A DNA stretch of 57,325 nucleotides from an uncultured Collinsella sp. (GTDB lineage: Bacteria; Actinomycetota; Coriobacteriia; Coriobacteriales; Coriobacteriaceae). Every line of letters begins with the position of its first letter. The stretch's first letter is position 1. Below, one piece after another: positions 7,619 through 16,186 of this stretch. The position numbers and the translations under genes were made by a program. The notes under the pieces were generated by a model that was given only the letters and a program-made list of their open reading frames with translations, searched no databases and was not told the origin of the DNA. Location of the stretch: contig UQMD01000015.1 of the NCBI GenBank assembly GCA_900542155.1, forward strand, positions 1 through 57,325, read 5' to 3'.

Positions 7619-9598
7619 ATGGATCTTCACCTTTCTCAGTCTGACGGCTTTTTGCGTGTGGCGGCGGCGTCGCCGCGGATTCGCGTGGCCGATGTCGAGG
7701 GCAATGTCGAGGTTGCGCTGGGGGCTGTTCGTGAGGCTGCCGAGCGCGGCGTTCGCGCGTTGGTACTGCCCGAGCTCAACCTGTGCGGCTATACCGCGGC
7801 CGACCTGTTCCATAACCGCACGCTGCTGCATGCCTGCGAGGCGGCGCTCGTGCGCATTCTCGATAAAACCCGTGAGCTGCCGATCGTCTTTACCATCGGT
7901 CTTCCCGTCGCGGTGGCCGAAAACATCTACAATTGCGCCGCCGTGTGCTGTGCGGGCGAGCTTTTGGGCCTTACGGCCAAAAAGTACTTGCCCAACTACG
8001 GAGAGTTTTATGAGCGCCGCTGGTTTGCTCCGGCGCCGGCCGATCCCGTGTGGATTGAATTTGCTGGTCAGGGTCCGGTGCCGCTTGGCTCGGGGCTTGT
8101 CTACCGCTGCTGCGATGAAGGTGCCGAGGATCTGGTGCTGGGTGTCGAGGTGTGCGAGGACCTGTGGGTACCGGCGCCCCCCTCGACCGAGATGGCGCTT
8201 GCTGGCGCGACGGTGATCCTCAACCCGTCGGCCTCGGACGAGATTATCGGCAAGGCGGATTACCGCCGCAGCCTCATCTCCAACCAGAGTGCGCGCCTGT
8301 ACTGCGCCTATGCCTACGCGGATGCGAGTGAGGGCGAATCTACGACCGACATGGTCTTTGCGGGCGAGAACCTGATCTACGAAAACGGCTCTAAGCTGGC
8401 CGCCACCAAACTGCTTACCTGCGACATGGCGGTTGCCGATGTCGACCTCGATCGTCTGGTTGCCGAGCGCCGTCGCTCGACGACGTGGACGCGCGCGGAC
8501 GATGCGCCGGAGGCCACGACCGTTGAGTTCTCTTTTGAGGGCGTGTTGGCCGAAGAGTCTGTCCTGCGCGATGCCTGCGATATCGACCGTGTTTTCCCTC
8601 GCGCGCCTTTTGTGCCGGCCGACCACGGTGATCTGGCCGAGCGTTGCGAGACTATTCTCAATCTGCAGACTGCGGGCCTCAAGACCCGCCTTGCCCATAC
8701 GGGTACCAAGGCTGCAGTCATCGGTCTTTCGGGTGGCTTGGACTCCACGCTGGCACTGCTTGTGACCGTGCGTGCCTTCGATGCACTGGGACTGCCACGC
8801 ACGGGTATCACGGCGGTTTCCATGCCCGGCTTTGGCACGACGCATCGCACCAAGTCGAATGCCGAGTCGCTCGCCCGCGACCTGGGCGTGAGCTTCCGCG
8901 AGGTTTCGATTCACGCGGCCGTGGAGCAGCACTTTAGGGACATTGAGCACGATCCGGCCGTGCAGGACGTGACCTACGAGAACAGCCAGGCCCGCGAGCG
9001 TACGCAGATCCTGATGGACCTGGCCAACCAGGCTGGCGGTTTTGTCATCGGCACCGGCGACCTGTCGGAGCTGGCGCTCGGCTGGGCTACGTACAACGGC
9101 GACCATATGAGCATGTACGCCGTCAACTCGAGCGTTCCCAAGACGCTCGTGCGCCATCTGGTGCGCTATGCGGCCGATGTCTTTGGCGGGCGCATCGCCA
9201 AGGTGCTGCTCGATATCCTCGATACGCCGGTGTCTCCCGAACTTCTGCCGCCCACGGGCGACGGCGAGATTGCGCAGAAGACCGAGGATTTGGTGGGCCC
9301 GTACGAGCTGCACGACTACTTCCTCTACTACCTGCTGCGTTTTGGCTTTGAGCCCGGCAAGATCTACCGCATGGCGCTCAAGAGCTTTGAGGGTGTCTAC
9401 GATGCCAAGACCGTCCACACGTGGCTGCGTACGTTCTACCGTCGCTTCTTTGCCCAGCAGTTTAAGCGCAGCTGCCTGCCCGATGGTCCCAAGGTGGGCT
9501 CGGTGACGCTCAGCCCGCGCGGCGATTGGCGTATGCCGAGTGACGCCAGCTCGCATCTGTGGCTTGCGCAGATCGACGCACTCAATCCAATTGACTAA
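7619..9598 (+). CDS. nadE: Glutamine-dependent NAD+ synthetase
   Basis: A 659-residue two-domain enzyme that amidates deamido-NAD using glutamine. The N-terminal nitrilase-type glutaminase domain carries the Glu (LPELNLCGY, about residue 52), the Lys (KKYLPNYGEFYERRWF) and the nucleophilic Cys (GVEVCEDLW, about residue 177). The C-terminal synthetase domain has the PP-loop SGGLDS near residue 371 and the conserved TGDLSELALGW. Length is normal for the bacterial fused form. An in-frame ATG at 7592 exists, but GGGAG sits 7 nt before the ATG at 7619, so that start is used. It is followed by a strong hairpin at 9667. Confidence 0.95.
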   Translation: MDLHLSQSDGFLRVAAASPRIRVADVEGNVEVALGAVREAAERGVRALVLPELNLCGYTAADLFHNRTLLHACEAALVRILDKTRELPIVFTIGLPVAVAENIYNCAAVCCAGELLGLTAKKYLPNYGEFYERRWFAPAPADPVWIEFAGQGPVPLGSGLVYRCCDEGAEDLVLGVEVCEDLWVPAPPSTEMALAGATVILNPSASDEIIGKADYRRSLISNQSARLYCAYAYADASEGESTTDMVFAGENLIYENGSKLAATKLLTCDMAVADVDLDRLVAERRRSTTWTRADDAPEATTVEFSFEGVLAEESVLRDACDIDRVFPRAPFVPADHGDLAERCETILNLQTAGLKTRLAHTGTKAAVIGLSGGLDSTLALLVTVRAFDALGLPRTGITAVSMPGFGTTHRTKSNAESLARDLGVSFREVSIHAAVEQHFRDIEHDPAVQDVTYENSQARERTQILMDLANQAGGFVIGTGDLSELALGWATYNGDHMSMYAVNSSVPKTLVRHLVRYAADVFGGRIAKVLLDILDTPVSPELLPPTGDGEIAQKTEDLVGPYELHDYFLYYLLRFGFEPGKIYRMALKSFEGVYDAKTVHTWLRTFYRRFFAQQFKRSCLPDGPKVGSVTLSPRGDWRMPSDASSHLWLAQIDALNPID

Positions 9599-9666
9599 GG
9601 TTGGCTAAATTGAACCAATACGGGGTTTGCAAGCGTTACACTTTTGCAATCTGATGGCCCGTATCG

Positions 9667-9697
9667 CGCGGCGCTCTTGTCGGAGCGCCGCGTTTTT
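9667..9697 (+). terminator. Terminator-like hairpin in the leader of the aminotransferase gene
   Basis: A 10-bp perfect GC stem (9667-9676 with 9683-9692), a 6-nt loop and TTTTT (9693-9697) lie only 20 nt before the next start codon. It can terminate nadE transcripts. Its closeness to the next gene also allows it to act as a leader attenuator. Confidence 0.75.
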
Positions 9698-9716
9698 CAT
9701 ATCGAAAGGTGGCACC

Positions 9717-10880
9717 ATGCAGGCATCGCAGCGTCTCGACCGCTTTGGCGCGGAGGTCTTCGCCTCGCTCAACAACAAACTGCTTGCGCTGAAGGCTCAG
9801 GGCAAGACCATTTACAACATGAGCGTGGGCACGCCCGACTTTAAGCCGTACGACCACGTGGTCGAGGCGCTCACGCAAGCGGCCCAGGACCCCGAGATGT
9901 GGAAGTATGCCCTGCGCGACCTGCCCGAACTCAAGCAAGCCGTGTGCGATTACTATGAGCGCCGCTTTGGCGTTTCGGGCATTACGCCGTCTATGGTGCA
10001 GTCGTGCAACGGCACGCAGGAGGGCGTGGGCCATTTGGGCCTGGCCCTGCTCGATCCGGGTGACACCATTTTGGTTCCCGATCCGTGCTACCCGGTCTTT
10101 GAGGCGGGCGCCAAGATTGCCGATGCCAAGCTCGAGTACTATCCGTTGGTCGCCGAGCATAATTACCTGCCCTATGTGGCGGGCATCGATCCCGAGGTGG
10201 CCGATCGTGCCAAGTATATGATCGTGTCGTTGCCCGCCAACCCGGTCGGCTCGGTGGGCACGCCCGAGGTCTACGAGGAGATCATCGCTTTCGCCCGCGA
10301 GCACGACCTGCTCATCGTCCATGACAACGCGTACTCCGACATCGTGTTCGACGGCGAGCCGGGCGGAAGCTTCTTGCAGTATCCTGGTGCGCTTGAGGTG
10401 GGCGTGGAGTTCTTCTCGCTTTCCAAGTCGTTTAACGTTACCGGTGCGCGTATCGGCTTTTTGGTCGGCCGCGAGGACGTGGTCTCTGCCTTTGCCAAGC
10501 TGCGCGGCCAGATCGACTTTGGTATGTTCTTCCCGATCCAGAAGGCTGCTATCGCCTGCCTGAACGGTCCGCGCGATGAGGTCGAGGCGCAGCGTCTGAA
10601 GTACCAGGAGCGCCGCGATGCCCTGTGCGACGGTCTTGAGGGCTTGGGCTGGGAGCGTCCCAACGCGCATGGCTCTATGTTTGTGTGGGCCAAGCTTCCC
10701 GGTGGTCGCACCGATTCCATGGCGTTTTGCGAGGAGCTTATGGAGAAGGCCGGCGTTGTGGTGACGCCGGGCGCGAGCTTTGGTCCTTCGGGTGAGGGGC
10801 ATGTGCGCATGGCGCTGGTCCTGCCGCCCGATCAGATCGCTTTGGCTGTCGAGGCCATTCGCGAGGCGGGCCTGTATTAG
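9717..10880 (+). CDS. Class I/II aminotransferase, candidate LL-diaminopimelate or N-acetyl-DAP aminotransferase
   Basis: A 387-residue PLP-dependent fold-type I aminotransferase. The PLP lysine lies in SLSKSFNVTGAR (about residue 238), with the NPVG motif and HDNAYSD upstream. The N-terminal pattern (YALRDLPELKQAVCDYYERR, CNGTQEGVGHLGLALLDPGD, PDPCYPVF) resembles LL-DAP aminotransferases and related PatA enzymes. The acetylase-branch enzymes DapH and N-acetyl-DAP deacetylase lie within 11 kb, so the missing transamination step may be done here; this is inference. AAGGTGG at 9706-9712 supports the ATG at 9717. Another class I transaminase role cannot be excluded. Confidence 0.8.
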   Translation: MQASQRLDRFGAEVFASLNNKLLALKAQGKTIYNMSVGTPDFKPYDHVVEALTQAAQDPEMWKYALRDLPELKQAVCDYYERRFGVSGITPSMVQSCNGTQEGVGHLGLALLDPGDTILVPDPCYPVFEAGAKIADAKLEYYPLVAEHNYLPYVAGIDPEVADRAKYMIVSLPANPVGSVGTPEVYEEIIAFAREHDLLIVHDNAYSDIVFDGEPGGSFLQYPGALEVGVEFFSLSKSFNVTGARIGFLVGREDVVSAFAKLRGQIDFGMFFPIQKAAIACLNGPRDEVEAQRLKYQERRDALCDGLEGLGWERPNAHGSMFVWAKLPGGRTDSMAFCEELMEKAGVVVTPGASFGPSGEGHVRMALVLPPDQIALAVEAIREAGLY

Positions 10881-11023
10881 AAAGCTATTCCGCTCGTCAA
10901 TAGCTCGAAACCGATTTCGTGCAGTTATTTTACGAATCCTGCAAACAATTTCGGTAAACGGTCGATTTTTGGCTGCGAATAGGAGCATAATCAAAGTCCC
11001 GATTGGATGTATTGGGATTACGG

Positions 11024-11054
11024 CAAGCCGCTCGGGTCGTTCCCGGGCGGCTTG
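11024..11054 (+). terminator. Hairpin in the ldh leader
   Basis: A 13-bp stem with one G-U pair (11024-11036 with 11042-11054) and 5-nt loop is followed by TTTG, 26 nt upstream of the ldh start. It may end read-through from the upstream gene or attenuate ldh. Confidence 0.55.
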
Positions 11055-11080
11055 TTTGTGGAGAGAGATGGGAGTTTCTA

Positions 11081-12031
11081 ATGGTTAACGAGAAGAAGGT
11101 CGCTATTGTCGGCTGCGGTTTCGTTGGTTCGTCTTCGGCGTTCGCGCTGATGCAGAGTGGTCTGTTCTCCGAGATGGTCCTCATCGACGTGGACAAGAAC
11201 CGCGCCGAGGGTGAGGCCCTGGATATCGCGCACGGCATGACGTTTGCCGAGCCGATGAAGATCTACGCCGGCGATTATTCCGATGTCGCCGACGCCGCCA
11301 TGATCGTCGTCACCGCTGGCGCTGCCCAGAAGCCCGGTGAGACTCGCCTGGACCTGGTCAACAAGAACGTCAACATCTTTAAGTCCATCATTCCCGAAAT
11401 TAAGAAGTCTGGCTTCGACGGCATTCTGCTCATTGTCTCCAACCCGGTCGATGTTCTGACCTATGCCGCCATCAAGATGTCCGGCCTGCCCGAGGGCCAT
11501 GTCATCGGCTCCGGCACCGTGCTCGACACTGGCCGTCTGCAGCAGATGCTTGGTGCCCACGTCGAGGTTGACCCGCGCGATGTCCAGGCCTATGTCATGG
11601 GTGAGCACGGCGACTCTGAGTTTGTCGCTTGGTCCAGCGCCCAGGTTGCCGGCGTGCCGCTGAACACTTTCTGCGAGCTTCACGGTCATCTGGAGCATGA
11701 GGCTGCCGAGAAGCGCATCGCCGAGGACGTCAAGAACTCCGCCTACACCATCATCGAGAAGAAGCACGCCACCTACTATGGCGTCGCCATGGCCGTCAAG
11801 CGCATCTGCACCGCCGTCATGCGCGATGAGCAGACCGTTCTGCCCGTCTCCTCGCTCATGGTGGGCGAGTATGGCCTGTCCGATCTTGCCATCTCCATGC
11901 CGACGGTCGTTGGCCGCGACGGCGTCGTCTGTCGCGTCCCCGTGCCGCTGAACGATGACGAGCAGCATGAGCTCACCGCCTCCGCCAAGGCCCTCAAGGA
12001 CATCATCGACAGCGTCGACTTCTCCTGCTAA
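11081..12031 (+). CDS. ldh: L-lactate dehydrogenase
   Basis: A 316-residue NAD-dependent L-lactate dehydrogenase (LDH/MDH superfamily), cytoplasmic, reducing pyruvate to lactate to recycle NADH. It has the Rossmann motif VAIVGCGFVGSSSA, the substrate-loop region GAAQKPGETRLDLV in which Gln favours lactate over malate, the VSNPVDVLTY strand, and the catalytic GEHGDSE His at about residue 177. Length is normal. ATG 11081 has GGGAG at 6 nt. The gene is monocistronic, with a hairpin in its leader and a strong terminator after it. It fits the fermentative pta/ackA set later in the window. Confidence 0.95.
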   Translation: MVNEKKVAIVGCGFVGSSSAFALMQSGLFSEMVLIDVDKNRAEGEALDIAHGMTFAEPMKIYAGDYSDVADAAMIVVTAGAAQKPGETRLDLVNKNVNIFKSIIPEIKKSGFDGILLIVSNPVDVLTYAAIKMSGLPEGHVIGSGTVLDTGRLQQMLGAHVEVDPRDVQAYVMGEHGDSEFVAWSSAQVAGVPLNTFCELHGHLEHEAAEKRIAEDVKNSAYTIIEKKHATYYGVAMAVKRICTAVMRDEQTVLPVSSLMVGEYGLSDLAISMPTVVGRDGVVCRVPVPLNDDEQHELTASAKALKDIIDSVDFSC

Positions 12032-12064
12032 ATCAAGCTCGCTAGAGCGAAAAGCTACAATGAA

Positions 12065-12098
12065 GGCGTCCGGGTCCACACGGCCCGGGCGCCTTTTT
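12065..12098 (+). terminator. Intrinsic terminator of ldh
   Basis: A 10-bp stem with one G-U pair (12065-12074 with 12084-12093), then five T residues. Confidence 0.85.
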
Positions 12099-12128
12099 GG
12101 TGCAAAGTAACCTGACCCCAATGCACCA
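12097..12128 (+). repeat. 32-bp intergenic repeat, copy 1
   Basis: The sequence starts TTGGTGCAAAGTAACC and ends in ATGCACCA, so its ends (GGTGCA and TGCACC) are inverted. A second copy with 29/32 identity lies at 13329-13360 in the same orientation, so the two copies flank the DUF2974 gene. It looks like a small dispersed palindromic element. Confidence 0.7.
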
Positions 12129-12153
12129 TAGTTGCCCCAATGCACCATAGTTG
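12116..12153 (+). repeat. Tandem 19-bp direct repeat before the DUF2974 gene
   Basis: Two exact, adjacent copies of CCCCAATGCACCATAGTTG occupy 12116-12134 and 12135-12153. The first overlaps the end of the 32-bp repeat. The second ends 3 nt before the gene's GGGAGGG ribosome binding site. It probably arose by slippage at the repeat edge. Confidence 0.85.
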
Positions 12154-12164
12154 ATGGGAGGGCC

Positions 12165-13325
12165 ATGTCGGATTCGCCTAATTTTTTAACCTATGCCCAG
12201 ACGGCGTTTGACCCGTTTGAGGAACGGCCGTTCTGCGCGGTGGATAGCCTCGTCTTTGCGTGGTTGTCCTATTTGCGTTTGCCGGGTGATATGGCGGAGC
12301 TGACGAACTGGCAGGGCCTAGACGTACGCGAGCTGCTGCGTGCCGAGTGCTACCGGGACATGATTGACGACTTGTGGGACCCGGAGGGGAGCAAGGCCTT
12401 GCTGGAGGCCGTGGCAGCAAGTCCTCGCTACCGTGGCGTGCACGTTTGCGGCTATCGTGCCGTGAGCGATGTGGTGGCGACAGAGCAGTTTGCAGCCATG
12501 GCGTTCCGGTTTCCGGCGGGGTTTAGCTATCTTTCCTTCCGGGGGACCGACAGCACGATTGTGGGCTGGAAAGAGGACTTTAACATGGCGTTCCGGTATC
12601 CTGTGCCGGCCCAGGAATCCGCGGCGCGTTATGTGGACGAGGCGGCGGATGCGATTGACGGGCCGCTTTTGTGCGGAGGTCATTCCAAGGGTGGAAACCT
12701 TGCGGTGTACGGTGCGGCGATGTGCTCCGATGTCGCCCGTGCGCGAATCGAACAGGCGTATTCCCATGATGGTCCGGGTTTCGTCGAGGAGTTTCTGAAC
12801 GGCAACGCCTTTGCCGATCTTTCCGGTCGAATCGACAAGACGCTACCTCGGTCGTCGATCTTTGGCATGATGTTCGAGACGCAGGAGGACTATGCCATCG
12901 TTGAGAGCACCGAGTTCAGCCTGCTGCAGCACAATCCCTTTAGCTGGGTGGTTGATGGTCGCGACTTCGTGTACTGTGAGCGCCTGTCCGCCGGTGCTCG
13001 ATACGTTGATGGCTCCATTCGCGAGATGCTGCTTGCAGTTTCGCCTAGCGAGCGCGAGCGTTTTGTAGATGCGTTGTTCTCCGTGTTTGAGGCTACGGGT
13101 GCTGAGCGGTTTGCGGATATCGCTGGGAATCTGCGCGAGAGCCTGCCCGTGATGCTCCAGGCTGCGCAAGGGTTTGACAAGGATACGCGACGCTTTGTCT
13201 CGCAGACCATCGTGGCAATTCTTAAGTGTGCGCTGCTGCCCAAACGTCCCGAGTTCAGCGTGCCTTCTAGTGGTAAGAGCCTGGCAGAACAGCTCGAGGT
13301 ATGGCAGTCCGAGCTCCTGCGCTAG
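12165..13325 (+). CDS. DUF2974 (Mbeg1-like) alpha/beta-hydrolase
   Basis: A 386-residue protein of the Mbeg1-like/DUF2974 family, a lipase-like alpha/beta-hydrolase group of unknown substrate. The nucleophile elbow is GGHSKGGNLAVYGA, and the upstream strand YLSFRGTDSTIVGW supplies the oxyanion region. Downstream SHDGPGFVEEF carries the likely acid and later residues. No signal peptide is seen. ATG 12165 follows GGGAGGG. It stands alone, bracketed by copies of a 32-bp palindromic repeat, which could mark past movement of the segment. The substrate is unknown; esterase or lipase activity is a family inference. Confidence 0.82.
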   Translation: MSDSPNFLTYAQTAFDPFEERPFCAVDSLVFAWLSYLRLPGDMAELTNWQGLDVRELLRAECYRDMIDDLWDPEGSKALLEAVAASPRYRGVHVCGYRAVSDVVATEQFAAMAFRFPAGFSYLSFRGTDSTIVGWKEDFNMAFRYPVPAQESAARYVDEAADAIDGPLLCGGHSKGGNLAVYGAAMCSDVARARIEQAYSHDGPGFVEEFLNGNAFADLSGRIDKTLPRSSIFGMMFETQEDYAIVESTEFSLLQHNPFSWVVDGRDFVYCERLSAGARYVDGSIREMLLAVSPSERERFVDALFSVFEATGAERFADIAGNLRESLPVMLQAAQGFDKDTRRFVSQTIVAILKCALLPKRPEFSVPSSGKSLAEQLEVWQSELLR

Positions 13326-13328
13326 CCA

Positions 13329-13360
13329 TTGGTGCAAAGCAACCTGTCCCCGATGCACCA
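13329..13360 (+). repeat. 32-bp intergenic repeat, copy 2
   Basis: Starts TTGGTGCAAAGCAACC and differs from copy 1 (12097-12128) at three positions. It begins 4 nt after the stop codon of the DUF2974 gene. Confidence 0.7.
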
Positions 13361-13436
13361 ATCTTCGATGCGCCTGGGGCGGGCTCGACCGCTATACTGG
13401 TTCGTGCTCAATTCAATCTAGAACGGAATGCCGTAT

Positions 13437-14441
13437 ATGAAAATCAATCATGCGATTCTGCATATCCTGGACTTTGACTCTGCCGTCAACGTTATGAGCC
13501 AGCGCGAGCTCGATATCGAGAGCCGTACCGTGCGCAACTTCGTGACCACGCATCTGCGCCGCGCACGTACCTCGGCCGACAATAAACGCGCCGCGTTTGC
13601 CGAGAACTCTGCGTTTGGCGGCGAGCTCAAGGGCTATTTCTTTGGCGAGCGCGAGTTCGTAGACCTGTCGCAGCAGATTGCGGAGTTCATTTCCTCCGAG
13701 CTTACCAAGGCCGAAAAAGCCGAGTCCACCGATGTGCTCGTGGCCGACTTTGACGACGATGAGGATGCCCGCTGGTTTGCCGTGATGCTGCTGGGCTCCA
13801 AGCAGGCCTTTATGCATGAGGTGGGCCGCGAGGAGGGCGAGGTACGCAACGACATCGCGCGCCACTATGCTATCCTGCCGAATCCTTCCCAAAAGGTGCC
13901 AAGCTATGCCATCGTGCGTGCGAGCACCATGGAGATCGGCTATGTGGACAAGAAGCGCAAGATTGCCGGCGAAGACCGCATGCTCATTCCCGACGGTCTG
14001 CTGCAGTGCGATACGGGCGTGTCGGGCAAGGAGGTCATCGACACCGTGACGCGCGTGGTCGAGGAAGTCGCCGAGGAGCACGGTGCCAATACGGCCGTAG
14101 CGCTCGCTAAGGTTAAGGCTGCCGTTGCCGAGAAGGTTGAGGATGACGAGGAGCTTCCGCCCTGGGATATCGTCGATGAGGTCTTTGAGGACGAGCCGGT
14201 CATCAAGGAAAGTGTGCGCGCGGCACTGACCGAGGAGAAGGTTCCCGAGCGCGTTCCCGTGGAGCGCAAACAGGTCGAGCGCGCGGCGGTGCGCAATCAT
14301 AAGATCCGTACCGACACGGGTATCGAAATCAGCTTCCCGGCCGAGATGGGTTCGAACTCCGAGTACATCGAGTTTGTCAACGAACCCAACGGCCTCATCT
14401 CCATCGAACTCAAAAACATCGGCAGCATCGAGAATCGATAA
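13437..14441 (+). CDS. Nucleoid-associated protein NdpA/YejK family
   Basis: A 334-residue protein of the 37-kDa nucleoid-associated family (NdpA/YejK). It opens with KINHAILHILDFDS, typical of the family, and continues with the helical region and the central DVLVADFDDDEDARWFAVMLLGSKQAF block. C-terminally it has KIRTDTGIEISFPAEM and a final beta segment. It is expected to be cytoplasmic and nucleoid-bound; the molecular role of the family is poorly defined. An ATG at 13428 is adjacent to GGA with no spacing, while the ATG at 13437 has a better spacer and is preferred. A TATACT -10-like box lies at 13393-13398. A strong terminator follows. Confidence 0.8.
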   Translation: MKINHAILHILDFDSAVNVMSQRELDIESRTVRNFVTTHLRRARTSADNKRAAFAENSAFGGELKGYFFGEREFVDLSQQIAEFISSELTKAEKAESTDVLVADFDDDEDARWFAVMLLGSKQAFMHEVGREEGEVRNDIARHYAILPNPSQKVPSYAIVRASTMEIGYVDKKRKIAGEDRMLIPDGLLQCDTGVSGKEVIDTVTRVVEEVAEEHGANTAVALAKVKAAVAEKVEDDEELPPWDIVDEVFEDEPVIKESVRAALTEEKVPERVPVERKQVERAAVRNHKIRTDTGIEISFPAEMGSNSEYIEFVNEPNGLISIELKNIGSIENR

Positions 14442-14469
14442 GTTGCGTTACGCCTGCAGCGAGAAAGCG

Positions 14470-14504
14470 AAGGCCGAAGCCCCCTTGGAGCTTCGGCCTT
14501 TTTG
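14470..14504 (+). terminator. Intrinsic terminator after the ndpA-like gene
   Basis: An 11-bp stem (14470-14480 with 14490-14500) and six T residues. Confidence 0.85.
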
Positions 14505-14538
14505 TTTAGGGCTGAATTGCCCCGCAGGTTGAGCATAA

Positions 14539-14685
14539 GTCAGCGAAAACGCCCCTAGGCGAGCAAGGTGACGTGAAAGAGGAGGGAAGCGTACTTCGGT
14601 ACGCGACCGACGATTGAACGTCAGATTGCCGCCTAGGGGCGCTTGCAGCGTCGAGCCGTTACGCGGTTTGGTAAAACCGCGTAAC
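14539..14685. repeat. Structured intergenic repeat family 1, copy A
   Basis: A 147-nt element. Outer arms 14550-14561 and 14630-14641 are a perfect 12-bp match; a second paired block follows (GCAA..TGACGT with ACGTCA..TTGC). The core hairpin GCGTAC-ttcg-GTACGC lies at 14589-14604, and a separate 12-bp hairpin at 14658-14685 abuts the dapH stop codon. The core and second hairpin recur at 42608-42754 and the core also at 37148-37248, but with unrelated outer-arm sequences that are again complementary. Such covariation indicates that the folded form matters. It lies between convergent genes. Confidence 0.8.
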
Positions 14686-14686
14686 C

Positions 14687-15406
14687 CTACAGCTGGCGCA
14701 GGCCTTCCTCGAGACCGGTCTTGCTGTCGGTCTGGGCGTCGCGCATCTTGATGACGCGGGCGGGGACACCGGCCACGACGGCGCCGGCGGGGACGTCCTC
14801 GACGCACACGGCGCCGGCGGCGACAACAGCGCCCTTGCCCACGCGCACGCCTTCCAGGACCACGGCGTTTGCGCCGATCATGACATCGTCCTCGATGATG
14901 ACGGGCGTGGCGCTGGCGGGCTCCACAACGCCTGCCAGCACGGTGCCGGCGCCGATATGGCAGTTCTTGCCCACGGTGGCGCGGCCGCCCAGCACGGCGC
15001 CCATATCGATCATGGAACCCTCGCCGATAACGGAGCCGATGTTGATGATGGCGCCCATCATGATGACGGCACGGTCGCCGATCTCGACGCGGTCGCGGAT
15101 GATCGCGCCTGGCTCGATGCGGGCGTTGATGCCCTTAAGGTCGAGCATGGGCACGGCGGAGTTGCGGCAGTCGTTCTCCACATCGTAGTAATCGATGGAA
15201 TCGGCGTTGGCGTCCAGGATGGCCTTAAGCTCATCCCAGTCACCAAAGACGGTCTTGCCACGACGACCGCCGTAGACGTGTGCATTGCCCCACTGGACCT
15301 TCATGCCCGGCTTTTCGCGCACGTACAGTTTGACGGGCGTCTTTTTGGGCGCGGTGGCGATGTAGTTGATAATCTCTTGGGCATCCATCTCGGCTGCGTT
15401 ACTCAT
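14687..15406 (-). CDS. dapH: Tetrahydrodipicolinate N-acetyltransferase
   Basis: A 239-residue left-handed beta-helix acyltransferase (DapH/DapD-like). It acetylates 2,3,4,5-tetrahydrodipicolinate with acetyl-CoA in the acetylase branch of DAP synthesis. The N-terminal DapH_N domain (residues 1-85) is followed by hexapeptide repeats (ARIEPGAIIRDRVEIGDRAV, then MGAIINIGSVIGEGSMIDMG and onward) and a closing GVPARVIKM. The DapH_N domain and length favour DapH over succinyl-type DapD. It is the last gene of the riboswitch-controlled operon lysA-dapA, dapB, dapH; the gap from dapB is 39 nt. The ATG at 15406 is preceded by AAAGGAG. Confidence 0.93.
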   Translation of the reverse strand: MSNAAEMDAQEIINYIATAPKKTPVKLYVREKPGMKVQWGNAHVYGGRRGKTVFGDWDELKAILDANADSIDYYDVENDCRNSAVPMLDLKGINARIEPGAIIRDRVEIGDRAVIMMGAIINIGSVIGEGSMIDMGAVLGGRATVGKNCHIGAGTVLAGVVEPASATPVIIEDDVMIGANAVVLEGVRVGKGAVVAAGAVCVEDVPAGAVVAGVPARVIKMRDAQTDSKTGLEEGLRQL

Positions 15407-15445
15407 ATGCTGTCTCTCCTTTGGGTGGATCCGGTTGATACCTGG

Positions 15446-16186
15446 TTAGGCAAACATGACCTGGTCGAATGTATAGAAGCCGGGTTCGCGGGTGACGAGC
15501 TTTTGCGCGGCTGCCAAGGCGCCGTTGACAAAGATCTGACGACTCGTGGCGCGGTGAGTGAGCGTGATCTCCTCGTCCTGGCCAAAGAAACTCACCTCGT
15601 GCACGCCGGCGACGGTGCCGCCGCGCAGCGAGTGCATGCCGATTTCCTGGGGGTCGCGCGCGCCGCACATGCCCTCGCGTCCGTAGACGGGGTGGTAGCC
15701 TGCCTCGGGCTCGGCCTCGACTATGGCGTCGAGCAGCAGCTTGGCGGTGCCGCTGGGGGCATCAACCTTTTGGTTATGGTGCGTCTCGACGATTTCGCAG
15801 TCAAAGCCGGGCAGCTCGCGTGTGGCCTGTGCTACCAGATGACGCAGGGCGGCGATGCCGATGGAGTAATTGCCGGAGTGCATGACGCGGGCGTTCTGAC
15901 CCAGCTCGCGCAGGCAGCCCATCTGCTCGGGTGTGTAGCCCGTGGTGCCCGAGACTAACGCGGCGCCTGTACGCTTGACATAAGCGACGACGGCGTCAAA
16001 GGTCACGACGTTCGAGAAGTCGATGATGACGTCGGCTGCCGGGGCACTCTCGAGTTCGGACAGATCGAAACCGATCTGGGCGACGATGTCGAAAACGGGC
16101 TGACCGGCGGCGTCGACAACGCCCTCGGCGGTAGTGCGGATGAGCGAGCCCATGCGGCCCGTTCCCATAATGACGGTCTTAATCAA
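15446..16186 (-). CDS. dapB: 4-hydroxy-tetrahydrodipicolinate reductase
   Basis: A 246-residue NAD(P)H-dependent reductase. Its N-terminal dinucleotide motif is VIMGTGRMGSLI. The catalytic region ETHHNQKVDAPSGTA includes the His-His and Lys of the DapB active site, and a C-terminal FFGQDEEITLTHRA strand belongs to the tetramerisation domain. The start is a TTG at 16184-16186 that overlaps the upstream dapA stop by 8 nt, with GGGAG about 8 nt before it. A TTG start plus overlap suggests translational coupling to dapA. It sits between lysA-dapA and dapH, completing the order of the pathway. Confidence 0.93.
   Translation of the reverse strand: MIKTVIMGTGRMGSLIRTTAEGVVDAAGQPVFDIVAQIGFDLSELESAPAADVIIDFSNVVTFDAVVAYVKRTGAALVSGTTGYTPEQMGCLRELGQNARVMHSGNYSIGIAALRHLVAQATRELPGFDCEIVETHHNQKVDAPSGTAKLLLDAIVEAEPEAGYHPVYGREGMCGARDPQEIGMHSLRGGTVAGVHEVSFFGQDEEITLTHRATSRQIFVNGALAAAQKLVTREPGFYTFDQVMFA

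Noticed and set aside
7586..9556. A 656-codon open frame antisense to nadE
   Set aside because: It lacks family motifs, is Arg/His-rich in the way typical of antisense shadows in GC-rich DNA, and lies fully opposite a convincing enzyme.
14539..14685. CRISPR repeat or tRNA-like structure
   Set aside because: Only one copy at the locus, no regular spacers, and no cloverleaf or CCA end; the fold is a long rod with a side hairpin.
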